In this document: positions 1-8,812 of the stretch, piece by piece
Layout of the letters: every line of letters begins with the position of its first letter
Position numbering within the stretch: the first letter of the stretch is position 1
NCBI GenBank assembly: GCA_000437495.1
Contig: FR897794.1
Location: forward strand, 25,677 to 45,628
Source: Prevotella sp. CAG:485
GTDB taxonomy: Bacteria; Bacteroidota; Bacteroidia; Bacteroidales; Muribaculaceae
DNA length: 19,952 nucleotides
Direction: 5' to 3'
Program-made: the position numbers and the translations under genes
Notes under the pieces: model-generated
Seen by the model: the letters and a program-made list of their open reading frames with translations, nothing else
What the model was told of the DNA's origin: nothing
Databases searched by the model: none

Positions 1-16
1 GTCTAAATCCAAGCGA

Positions 17-961
17 ATGGCTGCAATAGACTGGACAATAGAGCCTTACCGGGCGGAGTTCAAAACTGAGTGGGACCGGCTTACGGAGCAATCGCGCAAC
101 GCCACCTTCCTGCTGCGGCGCGATTATATGGACTATCACGCCGACCGCTTCACCGACTGCTCGCTCATTGCGCTGCACCGTGGCAAGCCCCTCTGTCTGC
201 TTCCGGCCAACATTGCCGACGGTGAGCTTTATTCGCATCAGGGACTCACATACGGCGGATGGATTCTGCCGCCTCATGCCGTGGATGCGGTGGATATGGA
301 GTACCTTTTCGACGCCTGGCTGGGGTGGTGTGCGCAACAGGGCATACGCGCCATTCACTATAAGCCGCTACCGTGGATATACAGCCGCCAGCCGTCGCAG
401 GAAGACCTCAACGCGCTGTGGCGCAAGGGATTCGTAAAAGAAAGGTTGCTGATGTCGTCAGCCGTAAACCTGCGCTGCAATCCGGGTTTCGACTACCTGC
501 GCCGCCGCTATCTAAAACGTGTGGCGGACGCCGGGGTGAGCATCGAGGAGGGTGGCGACATGGAACAATATTGGCAACTTTTGGAACAATGTCTGCGTCA
601 AAGACACAACGCTGCGCCGGTGCATACGTTGGAGGAGATGCAGCGTCTGCAGGCGCTCTTCCCGGCCAATATCCGTCTGTTTACCCTCAGCGACGCCGAA
701 GGCTTACAGGCGGGAGTGCTGATATACCGCACTGCCACGGCCGACCATTGTCAGTACATTGCCAGCACGGAGAAGGCCCGCGCAAACCGCTATCTGCCCT
801 ATCTTTTCCGCTTTCTGATAGAGGAATGTCCGGGAGAGTATTTCGATTTCGGCACAAGCAACGAGCCGGGCAGCCAACTCCTCAACGCGGGTCTGCTGGC
901 CAATAAATTCGGATACGGAGCCACCGGCGTGGCTTACGAACAATATAGCCTGAAGTTGTGA
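17..961 (+). CDS. FemAB/GNAT-like acyltransferase, polysaccharide locus
   Basis: A 314-residue soluble protein with no signal peptide or membrane segment. The central stretch (YLKRVADAGVSIEEGGD, then a helix-rich part with a conserved-looking RHN) and the C-terminal part (GLQAGVLIYRTATADHCQYIAST, then YLPYLFRFLIEEC and YFDFGTSNEPGSQLLNAGL) match the layout of FemAB/BioF2-type N-acyltransferases, which have a tandem GNAT fold. Such genes are common in Bacteroidales O-antigen or capsule loci, where they probably acylate an amino-sugar; the exact substrate cannot be read here. The ATG at 17 is the first in-frame start in the window and no upstream gene is visible. The stop codon overlaps the GTG start of the flippase (GTGA), so the two genes are translationally coupled. 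The family call is good; the specific reaction is inference. Confidence 0.75.
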   Translation: MAAIDWTIEPYRAEFKTEWDRLTEQSRNATFLLRRDYMDYHADRFTDCSLIALHRGKPLCLLPANIADGELYSHQGLTYGGWILPPHAVDAVDMEYLFDAWLGWCAQQGIRAIHYKPLPWIYSRQPSQEDLNALWRKGFVKERLLMSSAVNLRCNPGFDYLRRRYLKRVADAGVSIEEGGDMEQYWQLLEQCLRQRHNAAPVHTLEEMQRLQALFPANIRLFTLSDAEGLQAGVLIYRTATADHCQYIASTEKARANRYLPYLFRFLIEECPGEYFDFGTSNEPGSQLLNAGLLANKFGYGATGVAYEQYSLKL

Positions 962-2385
962 AAAAAGGGTCGTCTTTGTCGCAGAAGATTCTTAAGGTGA
1001 TGGCACTCTTCACGGGGATGCAGTTTTTCACCGTGCTCTGCACCATCATCAAGACCAAGTTGGTGGCCTTGTGGCTGTCGGCAGACGGTGTAGGCCTCTT
1101 CGGAATACTCACCACAACCACCGAGACCACGGGCACACTCACCGATTTGGGTCTGCGCCAGAGTGCGGTGAGGGATGTGGCGCAGACGGCCTCCAACCCT
1201 ACCCTGCTCTCGCGCATGGCGGCGGTGGTGAGGCGCTGGAGCCTCTTCACCGGACTGTTGGGAGCGGTGGTGATAAGCGGACTGTGCATACCCCTGTCGC
1301 TATGGTTCTTCGGCACGGCAGGGCGCTGGTGGATGTTCGCGCTGATGTCGGCGGTGATGCTTCTCAACGCCGTTGCCGGCGGTGAACAGGCTTTGCTGCA
1401 GGGCGCGCAGCGTTTCAAGCCTCTGTTGCGCATCAGCACATGGGGTGCCGCGGGGGGATTGTTGGTGTCGGTGCCGTTGTTGCGCTGGGGAGGGCTCACT
1501 GGCGTCATCTGGACCGTAATAGCATATTCGGCGTGCACCTTGGCGGCGGCTCTCATACTGCGGCTGCGCACACCTCAGAAGCCGAAAATCACCGTCAGCG
1601 AGGTTATAAAAGAGGGGTCGGGGTTTGTGCGCTTGGGCACCTGGATGGCCGTGGCAGCCTTTGTCACAAATTTGGCGCAGATGGCCTTTATGGCTTATCT
1701 CAGCGGCTTCGACTCGCTGCAGGAAGTGGGGTTCTACCAGGCCGGAATAACGCTTGTGGTGAGGTATATGGGCCTTATCTTCACGGCCATGGCAATGGAG
1801 TATTATCCGCGCCTGAGCGCCAATATCTTCTCTGCAAAGCGCACGAGTATGTTTGTGAATCACGAGGCGCGGGTGCTGCTCACGGTGCTGATTCCGGTAA
1901 TAGCCCTCTTTCTGCTGCTTCGTCAGTGGATTGTGGTGCTTCTCTACCGGCCTGAGTTCGCGGTGATGATACCTTTCATCTCTTGGGCCGTGCTGAGCTG
2001 CGTTTTCAAAGCCACCTCATGGAGCATGGCTTTTGTGATTCTGGCACGCGGCAACGGAACGGTGTATGTGCTCACAGAAAGCATCGACGCGGTGATAGGT
2101 CTGACGCTGTGCATTGCCGGTTACCGACTCATGGGTCTGGAAGGTGTGGGAATAGCCTTTATTGCCTGGTATGCGCTCTATATGCTCATAACTGGGTGGG
2201 TATATGTGCGCCGTTACAGACTGCATCTTGCCGCCTCCACGCTGTGGATGACGCTGCTGTGCTTCCTGCTCGGTCTGGGCGAGCTGCTTGCCATGAAGTA
2301 TCTGCCTTATTGGCTTTGCTGCTTGCTTTGCGGCTCTGTGGCAGTTGTGTCTTTGCCCTTTCTGAGACGCATCTGGCGCCGCTGA
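958..2385 (+). CDS. wzx: Wzx-type oligosaccharide flippase (MOP superfamily)
   Basis: A 475-residue, very hydrophobic protein with about 12 to 14 predicted membrane helices. It begins with an N-terminal pattern typical of O-antigen translocases: a short basic start, a long first helix (MALFTGMQFFTVLCTII), then KLVALWLSADGVGLFGIL. The family moves undecaprenyl-linked oligosaccharide units across the inner membrane to the periplasmic face. The start is GTG at 958, inside the stop codon of the acyltransferase gene, so the two form an operon. The 3' end overlaps the convergent glycosyltransferase by 79 nt (2307-2385), which leaves no room for an intergenic terminator. Confidence in the family is high; whether it serves O-antigen, capsule or an anchor LPS cannot be told. 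Confidence 0.88.
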   Translation: MKKGSSLSQKILKVMALFTGMQFFTVLCTIIKTKLVALWLSADGVGLFGILTTTTETTGTLTDLGLRQSAVRDVAQTASNPTLLSRMAAVVRRWSLFTGLLGAVVISGLCIPLSLWFFGTAGRWWMFALMSAVMLLNAVAGGEQALLQGAQRFKPLLRISTWGAAGGLLVSVPLLRWGGLTGVIWTVIAYSACTLAAALILRLRTPQKPKITVSEVIKEGSGFVRLGTWMAVAAFVTNLAQMAFMAYLSGFDSLQEVGFYQAGITLVVRYMGLIFTAMAMEYYPRLSANIFSAKRTSMFVNHEARVLLTVLIPVIALFLLLRQWIVVLLYRPEFAVMIPFISWAVLSCVFKATSWSMAFVILARGNGTVYVLTESIDAVIGLTLCIAGYRLMGLEGVGIAFIAWYALYMLITGWVYVRRYRLHLAASTLWMTLLCFLLGLGELLAMKYLPYWLCCLLCGSVAVVSLPFLRRIWRR

Positions 2386-3203
2386 CCTTCCCACCAGCCC
2401 TGGCAGAGCCACCGCATATTATGGCAGAAACTGCGACCGGTGGCACGCGTCACACGCATGGCTTTAAGCAGGATATGGAAAAGCGCCGGATGTATGCCTT
2501 TCAGGCTGAAGATATAACCCTGGGCGCGCAACACGGATTTCTCGGCGGCGCTCTTGACGCCCGTTGACAGGCCCTGATGGCGTCCGATAATCTGAGGTAC
2601 GTAGACGCCCTTCAGTCCGGCTTTGAGCAGACTGAAAAGCCACATCTCCTCTTCGCCGCAGCTGTAAAGCTCAGAACCGAGGCCTAATTCGGGGTTGAAT
2701 CTAACGCCTGAATCCGACACAGCTTTGCGGCGGAAAGCCAATTCCACAGATGAGATATACCAGCCGCGGGCCGGCTTGCGCAAATCGAATTCCGCCTGCG
2801 GATAATCCTTATTGTCGCCCACATACTGAAATGTGATGATGTCGTTGTCGGGGTGTGCGGCAAAGGCTTCAATAACGCCACGGAGCTGTTCGCTGCGGTA
2901 GCTCATGTCATCGTCGGAAAGGAGGCACAGGGGCGCCGTAGCACGGCTGATGGCTAAGTTGCGGTTGCACGACAGGCCGCAGCCGGCCGACACATAGACC
3001 CGTATGTCAGGGCGCCGCAAATCTTCCGGCACTTCTATATCCGTATCCGACACTTCCTTAACCTCATCGCCAAGCTGCAGCCGCAGGTCCGGACGCTGCC
3101 ATACCACGATATATTCAACCCCTTCCACCACCGGATGAGCCACCCCGGCAATGCCGTTGATGCCATCGCCTAACGTAGATATTAGAACTTGCAGTTCTAT
3201 CAT
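2307..3203 (-). CDS. Family 2 glycosyltransferase
   Basis: A 298-residue GT-A type transferase. After the first strand (LQVLISTLGDG) come a nucleotide-sugar region (GLSCNRNLAISRA, about residues 76-88), the metal-binding DxD equivalent LSDDDM (Asp97-Asp99) and a catalytic acidic patch near GSELYSCGEEEMWL. The C-terminus (about residues 250-298) is basic and Gln-rich. I chose the start at 3203 because its ATG overlaps the stop of the upstream glycosyltransferase as ATGA, the same coupling seen elsewhere in the window; an in-frame ATG at 3230 would add nine unlikely residues. It probably adds one sugar to the growing surface glycan on the cytoplasmic side. Donor and acceptor are unknown. The 3' end overlaps the flippase gene tail-to-tail. 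Confidence 0.85.
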   Translation of the reverse strand: MIELQVLISTLGDGINGIAGVAHPVVEGVEYIVVWQRPDLRLQLGDEVKEVSDTDIEVPEDLRRPDIRVYVSAGCGLSCNRNLAISRATAPLCLLSDDDMSYRSEQLRGVIEAFAAHPDNDIITFQYVGDNKDYPQAEFDLRKPARGWYISSVELAFRRKAVSDSGVRFNPELGLGSELYSCGEEEMWLFSLLKAGLKGVYVPQIIGRHQGLSTGVKSAAEKSVLRAQGYIFSLKGIHPALFHILLKAMRVTRATGRSFCHNMRWLCQGWWEGQRRQMRLRKGKDTTATEPQSKQQSQ

Positions 3204-4312
3204 TTTTTCTGTTCTTTGAGGTGTTGCCATGCCTCCAACAGACGGTCGGCAACCACCCTTATATCATTGTGTTTTTCAACCAGTTTACGTCCCTGGAGAG
3301 AGCGGCGCTGCAAATCGGCGCGGTCAAGCAGCAGCGGCTCAAGCCACTCTGCCAAGTTTTCGGTGCGCGGGTCAGCGTTGATGATGGGGCGCAACACCTC
3401 CTCGCCAATAAATTTGTAATACTCTTCCTCGCCACCGCTTATCACCACTTTGCCCATGGCCATGGCCTGCAAAGCGTTGGTGGAAGGGGTGTAGGAATAT
3501 AATTGGTCTGCCACCACGTGGCACGAGCGCATCAGCTGCAGATAATCGCGCAAGGGGAGCTGACGCGCTTCCACCAGCTCAATCTCGCCGGGATGCCGGT
3601 CGGCCACCTTCTGCAGGGCTTTCTGCAATATATATATGCCTTTGCTGTAAGCTGTTTCGGGCTTTATGCCAATCATCACCCTCAGGGGGCCGTGGTCAGG
3701 CAGCGGCTCATACGCCAAAGCACGGGTGTCAACGCCTATGCCCACATAATCCATGCGGCCGGCAAACTGCTCTTCCCACACCTTGTGGTATTCGTATAAC
3801 GCCGACACGGCGCCGTCAACGTCGGCATAAACCTGGTCAGCCCACGCCTTGCACACCGGCATCAGCCACAGGTCAATGTTCCTTTCGCAGTTTATGGTAA
3901 AGTCGGTAGGCTTGCCCTCCACGCCATATTCGCTGTATTCAAGCACACGCCCCTCGGTCATGGCTTTGGCAAAGTAATAGTCAGTGGAGCAATGGCTCAG
4001 ACACACCAAGCCGTTGTTGTTCTTCAGCATCTTTAGCAGATAGCTGAGCTTGCCGGGTCTCAGATCAAGGAAATGGGCGTTGATGAGCTGCACCACATCG
4101 AAGCCCCTCATGCCGGCCATTACGTTGCAGGCCTGATATAGATATTTGAGCGAGCCTATGAATCCGGGTTTGCGGTCGAGACTGACGTCGCGAGCCGTGT
4201 CCATATACTTGTTGCCGTCGCTCACCACGGTTACGTCGTGGCCGCGCCGGCGCAGTTCAGCCGCCAGCGAAGCATGATAACCGGAGTAATCGCCTACAAA
4301 CAAAATTTTCAT
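3200..4312 (-). CDS. GT-B glycosyltransferase (GT4-like)
   Basis: A 370-residue protein with a GT-B fold. The N-terminal domain opens with MKILFVGDYSGYHASLAAEL and RRRGHDVTVVSDG, the usual acceptor-side Rossmann start. The C-terminal domain has a beta strand PLRVMIGIKPE, a KGIYILQKAL helix and, in place of the usual E-x7-E donor loop, SYTPSTNALQAMAMGKVVISGGEEEYYKF, where the first glutamate is not obvious. It is cytoplasmic and probably acts on lipid-linked precursors together with the downstream family 2 enzyme, with which it shares a 4-nt ATGA overlap. A TAATTTTG box lies five bases upstream of the ATG, which would give a nearly leaderless transcript. The donor sugar is unknown, and divergence of the donor loop leaves the exact CAZy family open. 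Confidence 0.82.
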   Translation of the reverse strand: MKILFVGDYSGYHASLAAELRRRGHDVTVVSDGNKYMDTARDVSLDRKPGFIGSLKYLYQACNVMAGMRGFDVVQLINAHFLDLRPGKLSYLLKMLKNNNGLVCLSHCSTDYYFAKAMTEGRVLEYSEYGVEGKPTDFTINCERNIDLWLMPVCKAWADQVYADVDGAVSALYEYHKVWEEQFAGRMDYVGIGVDTRALAYEPLPDHGPLRVMIGIKPETAYSKGIYILQKALQKVADRHPGEIELVEARQLPLRDYLQLMRSCHVVADQLYSYTPSTNALQAMAMGKVVISGGEEEYYKFIGEEVLRPIINADPRTENLAEWLEPLLLDRADLQRRSLQGRKLVEKHNDIRVVADRLLEAWQHLKEQKK

Positions 4313-4317
4313 GGCTG

Positions 4318-4325
4318 CAAAATTA
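4318..4325 (-). promoter_or_regulatory. Bacteroidetes -7 box for the glycosyltransferase pair
   Basis: On the minus strand the sequence reads TAATTTTG, then CAGCC, then the ATG at 4312. This matches the Bacteroidetes -7 consensus TAnnTTTG. The transcript would start at or within a few bases of the start codon. No clear -33 TTTG is seen 19-21 bases upstream, which lowers confidence. Confidence 0.45.
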
Positions 4326-4410
4326 CAAAAACATTTTTATTCAGAATACACTCAGGCTCATTTAACAATTGCGGGGCAATAAAGAGAGGGCGTCAGCGTT
4401 TGGTAAATGA

Positions 4411-4439
4411 AGCAATAAATCATTGCTCTCCTGACGTCA
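4411..4439 (+). promoter_or_regulatory. Small hairpin and TGACGTCA palindrome before porT
   Basis: A 6-bp inverted repeat, AGCAAT (4411-4416) and ATTGCT (4422-4427) with a 5-nt loop, is followed by the perfect 8-bp palindrome TGACGTCA (4432-4439) that abuts the porT ATG. No convincing TAnnTTTG promoter was found in the 127-nt divergent gap 4313-4439. These elements could be an operator or a leader structure, or chance. Confidence 0.25.
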
Positions 4440-5180
4440 ATGAAAATAGAATCCCGTCATATTCATCTTCTTCTCCGCTGCCTGCTGGTGGCGTTACTTT
4501 TGCCGTGTCTGCTGCCGGCAGAGGCGCAGAAGCGCAACGACAAGCTGCTCAACAGGCCCTACGCCGACCAGAAAAAGATTCATCTGGGCTTTTCGGTGGG
4601 TATGCATCTGCAAGACCTCAAGCTCACCAACAACGGTCTGGCCAGCGAAGACGGTCAGCACTGGTACAGCGAGGTGCCGGGTTACAGCCCCGGTTTCTGC
4701 GTCAATGTGCTTGCCGACCTGCGGCTGCACAAGCACTTCAACCTGCGCTTCAGCCCCGGCATGTATTTCGGCAACAAAACGGTGGAAATGCGCGAAAGCG
4801 GCTCCGGCGCCACTCAGCGCCAGGACATCAAATCGGCATACGTGGTGCTTCCCATCGACCTTAAGATTTCGGGCAACCGCTACATCAACTCACGCCCTTA
4901 CGTCACCATTGGCGGCATGGGCACTTTCGATGTCAGCAAACGCCGCAGCGAGCCTATATGGCTCAAAAGCTCCGACTTCTATCTCACCCTAGGCATCGGC
5001 TGCGACTTCTATCTGCCGTTTTTCAAACTCAATCCGGAGGTGAAGTTCTGCTTCGGCCTGTCGGACGTGCTCAAGCATGACCGCCCCGACCTGGTGGATG
5101 ACCCGGAGACGATGAAAATCACCAACTCGCTGTCGAAAATCAAGTCAAACATGATAGTCTTCACTTTCTATTTTGAATAA
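4440..5180 (+). CDS. porT: PorT-like outer-membrane barrel protein, T9SS
   Basis: A 246-residue protein with a signal peptide (residues 1-29, cut near AEAQ) and an eight-strand-type outer-membrane barrel. The mature start KRNDKLLNRPYADQKKIHLG, then SVGMHLQDLKLTNNG, VNVLADLRLHKHFNLRFSPG, YVVLPIDLKISG and a final SNMIVFTFYFE fit the PorT/SprT family in order and length. PorT is required for T9SS export in P. gingivalis and for SprB secretion and gliding in Flavobacterium, probably by an outer-membrane or periplasmic role. Here it directly precedes porP, overlapping it by 8 nt, and so appears to lead the T9SS operon. In P. gingivalis porT lies apart from the porPKLMN operon. The remaining doubt is that generic barrel proteins of this fold are common; the gene context makes PorT the best call. 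Confidence 0.8.
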   Translation: MKIESRHIHLLLRCLLVALLLPCLLPAEAQKRNDKLLNRPYADQKKIHLGFSVGMHLQDLKLTNNGLASEDGQHWYSEVPGYSPGFCVNVLADLRLHKHFNLRFSPGMYFGNKTVEMRESGSGATQRQDIKSAYVVLPIDLKISGNRYINSRPYVTIGGMGTFDVSKRRSEPIWLKSSDFYLTLGIGCDFYLPFFKLNPEVKFCFGLSDVLKHDRPDLVDDPETMKITNSLSKIKSNMIVFTFYFE

Positions 5181-6171
5181 TTTACGCACACACATACTCA
5201 GGCGGCTGCTTCTTCTCGCGGCGGCGTTGCTGACACTGCCCGGCATAGTCACTGCCCAGAGCGACCCTCAGCTGACCCAATACTGGGCTTTACCGGCCTT
5301 CTACAACGCCGGAGCTGCCGGTGCGTCGGATTATCTGCGTGTGCGCGGCGGCACGCGTATGCAGTGGATTGGCATTGACGGAGCGCCGCAGAGCTTCTTC
5401 ATTCAGGCCGACTCGCCTCTTGCCATTGGCCGCAAACGTATCGGCCTGGGTGTGCAGATGCAGCAGGAAAAGATTGGCCTCTTCTCAAATATGCTGTTCG
5501 GCGTGCAGGGCGCTTACAAGTTCAAGCTCTTCAAAGGGGAGCTGAGCGCCGGTTTCCAGCTGGGCTATTTCAACCAGAAGTTCAGCGGCTCGAAAATAGA
5601 GAATCCGGGCGACGACGATTACCATCAGCCCGACGATGAGGCAATTCCCAAAGAAGACCTCAACGGCTCGGCATTTGATTTGGGTGTGGGCATTTTCTAC
5701 ACCAAACCGCGTTTTTGGGTGGGCGTCAGCGGCACGCATCTGCTCAAACCGACCATAAAAATGAGCCTCCAGGGCTCCGAAAACACCGAGACTCAGGAAT
5801 TTGAAAGCGAGCTGGGACGGATGGTTTATTTTATGGGCGGATGCAATTTCCCGATTAAAAACACGTTATTTGTATTGGAACCTTCGGCATTGGTAAAAAC
5901 AGATTTCAACTTTTTCACGGCCGAAGTCACCATGCGGGCCACATACAACCGGTTTCTGACGTTTGGCGTAGCATACCGATATAACGATGCCGTCAGCGCC
6001 ATGATAGGAGCCACGTTCCGCAACTTTTTCCTGGGCTACAGCTACGATTATCCGCTGTCGGCCATCGGGAAGGTCTCCTCAGGCAGCCACGAAATAGTGG
6101 CAGGCTATCAGCTAAAGCTCGATTTTTCGGGCAAGAACAAGAACAAACACCGCTCCATACGCATCATGTGA
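5173..6171 (+). CDS. porP: PorP/SprF family T9SS outer-membrane protein
   Basis: A 332-residue outer-membrane protein with a signal peptide (about residues 1-29), followed by the family hallmark SDPQLTQYWALPAFYNAGAAG, equivalent to the usual QDPQFSQY...NP..YNPA.AG. The rest is alternating barrel strands, including FFLGYSYDYPLSAIG near the end. PorP interacts with the PorE/PorK-PorN periplasmic assembly and is part of the T9SS outer-membrane core; SprF homologues help export SprB-like adhesins. The start is a TTG at 5173 inside the end of porT; no ATG or GTG follows before the signal peptide, so TTG is the only start that keeps it. Context (immediately before gldK) makes this the core PorP rather than an SprF paralogue. 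Confidence 0.9.
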   Translation: MNNLRTHILRRLLLLAAALLTLPGIVTAQSDPQLTQYWALPAFYNAGAAGASDYLRVRGGTRMQWIGIDGAPQSFFIQADSPLAIGRKRIGLGVQMQQEKIGLFSNMLFGVQGAYKFKLFKGELSAGFQLGYFNQKFSGSKIENPGDDDYHQPDDEAIPKEDLNGSAFDLGVGIFYTKPRFWVGVSGTHLLKPTIKMSLQGSENTETQEFESELGRMVYFMGGCNFPIKNTLFVLEPSALVKTDFNFFTAEVTMRATYNRFLTFGVAYRYNDAVSAMIGATFRNFFLGYSYDYPLSAIGKVSSGSHEIVAGYQLKLDFSGKNKNKHRSIRIM

Positions 6172-6228
6172 TGCCGGGGAGCGCAAACCATATATCAACA
6201 CATTAGCAACCTACTGCTCAAAAAGATA

Positions 6229-7701
6229 ATGAACACAACCAAAGCATATAGCACTTCGTGGCGCACACTTCGCCGGCTGATGCTTGTTATGGCCGTAGCC
6301 GGCATTGGCCTTTTATGCGTATCGTGCATGGCGTCGAAAGGCGGCAAAGCCGGAGGCGAAGTAACCGGCATTGGCGGTGCCTCCTACGCAGAGCCTGCAC
6401 CCTACGGCATGGTACTCGTTGACCGTGGCGCATATAAAATGGGTCCGGCAAAGGATGATTCCATCTGGGGCATCAAAGGTAATCCGCGCGGCATCTCCAT
6501 CGAGTCGTTCTGGATGGACGAGACGGAAATCACCAACTCAAAATACAAACAGTTTGTATTCTGGGTGCGCGACAGCATTATCCGCGAACGCCTGGCTGAC
6601 CCCGCCTACGGCGGCAACGAAGCATTTAAGATTGAGGAGGACAAGGAGGGCAACCCCATCACTCCTTATCTGAACTGGAACAAGGCAATACCCTGGCGCA
6701 ATGCCAACGAGGATGAGATGCGTGCCATTGAGAGCGTGTATCGCACCAATCCTATCACCGGACGCCGCGAACTCGACCCCACTCAGCTCAACTACCGCTA
6801 CGAGATTTTCAACCATACCGCAGCGGCTCAGCGACGCAACCGTCTGGACCCCACGCGGCGTGAGTATAACACTGACATTCCGGTAGACAACACTCTGCCT
6901 ATCATAAGCAAAGACACCGCCTATTTCAACGAGGAGGGCCTGATTGTGCGCGAAACCATTACGCGCCCTCTCACCGGCGACTACGACTTCCTCAACACTT
7001 ATATAGTGAATGTATATCCCGACACCACAGCCTGGATAAACGACTTTGAGAATGCCTACAACGAGCCTTACACGCGTATGTATTTCGCTCACGCCGGCTA
7101 CAACGACTATCCGGTGGTTGGTGTAAGCTGGGAGCAGGCCAATGCCTTCTCCAACTGGCGCACGGATTATCTCAAACGCTCGCTGGGTCGCGAAGGTGCC
7201 TTTGTGGAGCCTTACCGTCTGCCCACAGAGGCTGAATGGGAATATGCGGCGCGTGCCGGAAACTCGGAGAGCATGTATCCGTGGGACGAAACGCTGCCTA
7301 TGGACGAACGAGGGTGCTTCTACGCCAACTTCAAACCTATGGAAGGCGACTTTGTGCGCGACGGACACCTTATAACCTCGCGCGTGGGCACTTTCAAGCC
7401 AAATGATTTCGGATTGTATGACATGGCCGGCAACGTGAGCGAATGGACGTCGACAGCTTACACGGAGAGCATCGACCGTCTGACCTCGGACATGAACCCC
7501 GAATACCGCTACGACGCGGCCAAGGAAGACCCCTATAAGATGAAGCGCAAGATTGTGCGCGGCGGCTCATGGAAAGATGTGGGACACAACCTGCGTTCAG
7601 ACTTGCGCCAATGGGAGTATCAGAACGAGCAGCGCTCGTACATTGGCTTCCGCAACGTCCGCACTCAGATTGGCTTCGCCCGCGGCAATAAGAAAAAATA
7701 A
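6229..7701 (+). CDS. gldK: T9SS lipoprotein GldK/PorK
   Basis: A 490-residue lipoprotein. The signal peptide (residues 1-32, RRLMLVMAVAGIGLLCVS) ends at Cys33; the residue at -3 is Cys rather than Leu, but spacing and hydrophobicity support lipidation. The remainder is an FGE-sulfatase-like fold: GMVLVDRGAYKMGP (60-73), FWMDETEITNSKYKQFV (94-110), VVGVSWEQANAFSNW (from about 296), YRLPTEAEWEYAARAG (about 329-344), GLYDMAGNVSEW (about 395) and VRGGSWKD (about 443). GldK forms the large outer-membrane-associated periplasmic ring with GldN. It keeps the fold of the formylglycine-generating family but is used structurally. Length is close to P. gingivalis PorK. It lies 57 nt after porP in the same operon. 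Confidence 0.95.
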   Translation: MNTTKAYSTSWRTLRRLMLVMAVAGIGLLCVSCMASKGGKAGGEVTGIGGASYAEPAPYGMVLVDRGAYKMGPAKDDSIWGIKGNPRGISIESFWMDETEITNSKYKQFVFWVRDSIIRERLADPAYGGNEAFKIEEDKEGNPITPYLNWNKAIPWRNANEDEMRAIESVYRTNPITGRRELDPTQLNYRYEIFNHTAAAQRRNRLDPTRREYNTDIPVDNTLPIISKDTAYFNEEGLIVRETITRPLTGDYDFLNTYIVNVYPDTTAWINDFENAYNEPYTRMYFAHAGYNDYPVVGVSWEQANAFSNWRTDYLKRSLGREGAFVEPYRLPTEAEWEYAARAGNSESMYPWDETLPMDERGCFYANFKPMEGDFVRDGHLITSRVGTFKPNDFGLYDMAGNVSEWTSTAYTESIDRLTSDMNPEYRYDAAKEDPYKMKRKIVRGGSWKDVGHNLRSDLRQWEYQNEQRSYIGFRNVRTQIGFARGNKKK

Positions 7702-7777
7702 CCACTTACGCCTCCAACAAACACGGCAGCAGACGCGCGGCTCAGTGAAAGCCCCGCCCGCAAAATAAAAATACCTT

Positions 7778-8797
7778 ATGGCAAAACTTCGTAAATACGC
7801 CAACGTCATAGAACGCTTCCTGCACGGAGCTGCAGGCCAACGCTTCTTCAACTTCGCCTACTCCATAGGCGCCGCCATCGTTATCTGGGGCGCTCTGTTC
7901 AAGATATTGCACCTTCCGGGCGGCTCCACGCTGCTCTGCATTGGTATGGGCACTGAGATAGCCATGTTCATCCTCACGGCCTTCGACCGTCCGCCCAAGG
8001 ACTATGCCTGGGAGGAAGTGTTCCCGGTGCTCGACACCCACGACCCGGAAGACCGTCCGTCGATGAAAGGCGGTGTCGGCGGCGTCATCTACAACGCTGG
8101 CGACCAGGATGATGAAGCCTACGCTCCGAAGCCCGAAACGGGCATTGCTCCGGCCGAGCCGGTTGTGGCGCAGCCTGTGGTGGCAATGCCGGCAATAGCC
8201 GACGCTCTCACCCCCGAGGATGCCGAATCGCTGCACGACTCTGTGCAGCGCATGGCTGCCGCCACCGACCAGCTCACTCAGGCTGCCTCGCTGGCACAGG
8301 CTTCGCAGGATTATCTGGCTCAGGTGCAGGGCATAGCCGACCAGCTGGCTCAGCTGCGCAACACCACCGAGGCACTGAACCAGGTGAGCGCCGTGCTGCT
8401 CGACTCTTACAAAGCCATCACCGACAACTCCGATCTCATCAACCAGTCGTCGACAGGCTACGTCAGCCAGATGGAGAACCTCAACCGCAACATCGGCGGT
8501 CTGAACACCATCTACGAGATACAGCTCCGCTCCATCTCCTCGCAGCTTGAGAGCATTGACCGCGTGAACCGCGGCCTGAAAGACATACGCGACATGTATG
8601 AGAAATCGGCACATGAGTCGTCGCGCTACTGCGAAGAGACTGAACGCATGGCCCGCTACATGAAGCAGCTCAACAGCGTCTACGAAAAGATGATCACCGC
8701 CATGACCATCAACATGTCGAACCCGATGATGGGAGGCGCCCAGCCGCGAGCCAACGCCAATCCCTTCGCACCCCTTAACGATAACAACCAGCAATAA
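7778..8797 (+). CDS. gldL: T9SS/gliding motor stator GldL/PorL
   Basis: A 339-residue inner-membrane protein. Two helices near the N-terminus (about residues 26-43 and 51-69) flank the signature KILHLPGGSTLL. The second helix carries Glu60 within GTEIAMF, the position expected for the conserved proton-channel glutamate of the GldL family. The cytoplasmic part after AFDRPPKDYAWEEVFP is long, Ala/Gln-rich and likely coiled coil (about 145-310: QRMAAATDQLTQAASLAQ, QLESIDRVNRGLKDIRDMYE). GldL forms the pentameric stator-like ring around GldM and uses proton motive force to power T9SS. The length resembles PorL of P. gingivalis rather than the shorter Flavobacterium GldL. The 76-nt gap after gldK holds no promoter box I can see. 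Confidence 0.95.
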   Translation: MAKLRKYANVIERFLHGAAGQRFFNFAYSIGAAIVIWGALFKILHLPGGSTLLCIGMGTEIAMFILTAFDRPPKDYAWEEVFPVLDTHDPEDRPSMKGGVGGVIYNAGDQDDEAYAPKPETGIAPAEPVVAQPVVAMPAIADALTPEDAESLHDSVQRMAAATDQLTQAASLAQASQDYLAQVQGIADQLAQLRNTTEALNQVSAVLLDSYKAITDNSDLINQSSTGYVSQMENLNRNIGGLNTIYEIQLRSISSQLESIDRVNRGLKDIRDMYEKSAHESSRYCEETERMARYMKQLNSVYEKMITAMTINMSNPMMGGAQPRANANPFAPLNDNNQQ

Positions 8798-8812
8798 CAC
8801 CCATACCACCCT

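Noticed and set aside
1300..1863. Antisense open frames within the flippase gene
   Set aside because: Cys/His/Arg-rich shadow products, while the flippase frame is a continuous membrane protein.
3204..3230. Upstream ATG for the family 2 glycosyltransferase
   Set aside because: It would overlap the preceding gene by 31 nt and add a non-family leader. The ATGA overlap at 3203 is preferred.
6538..7368. 276-codon antisense open frame within gldK
   Set aside because: The gldK frame carries all FGE-like motifs; the antisense frame has none.
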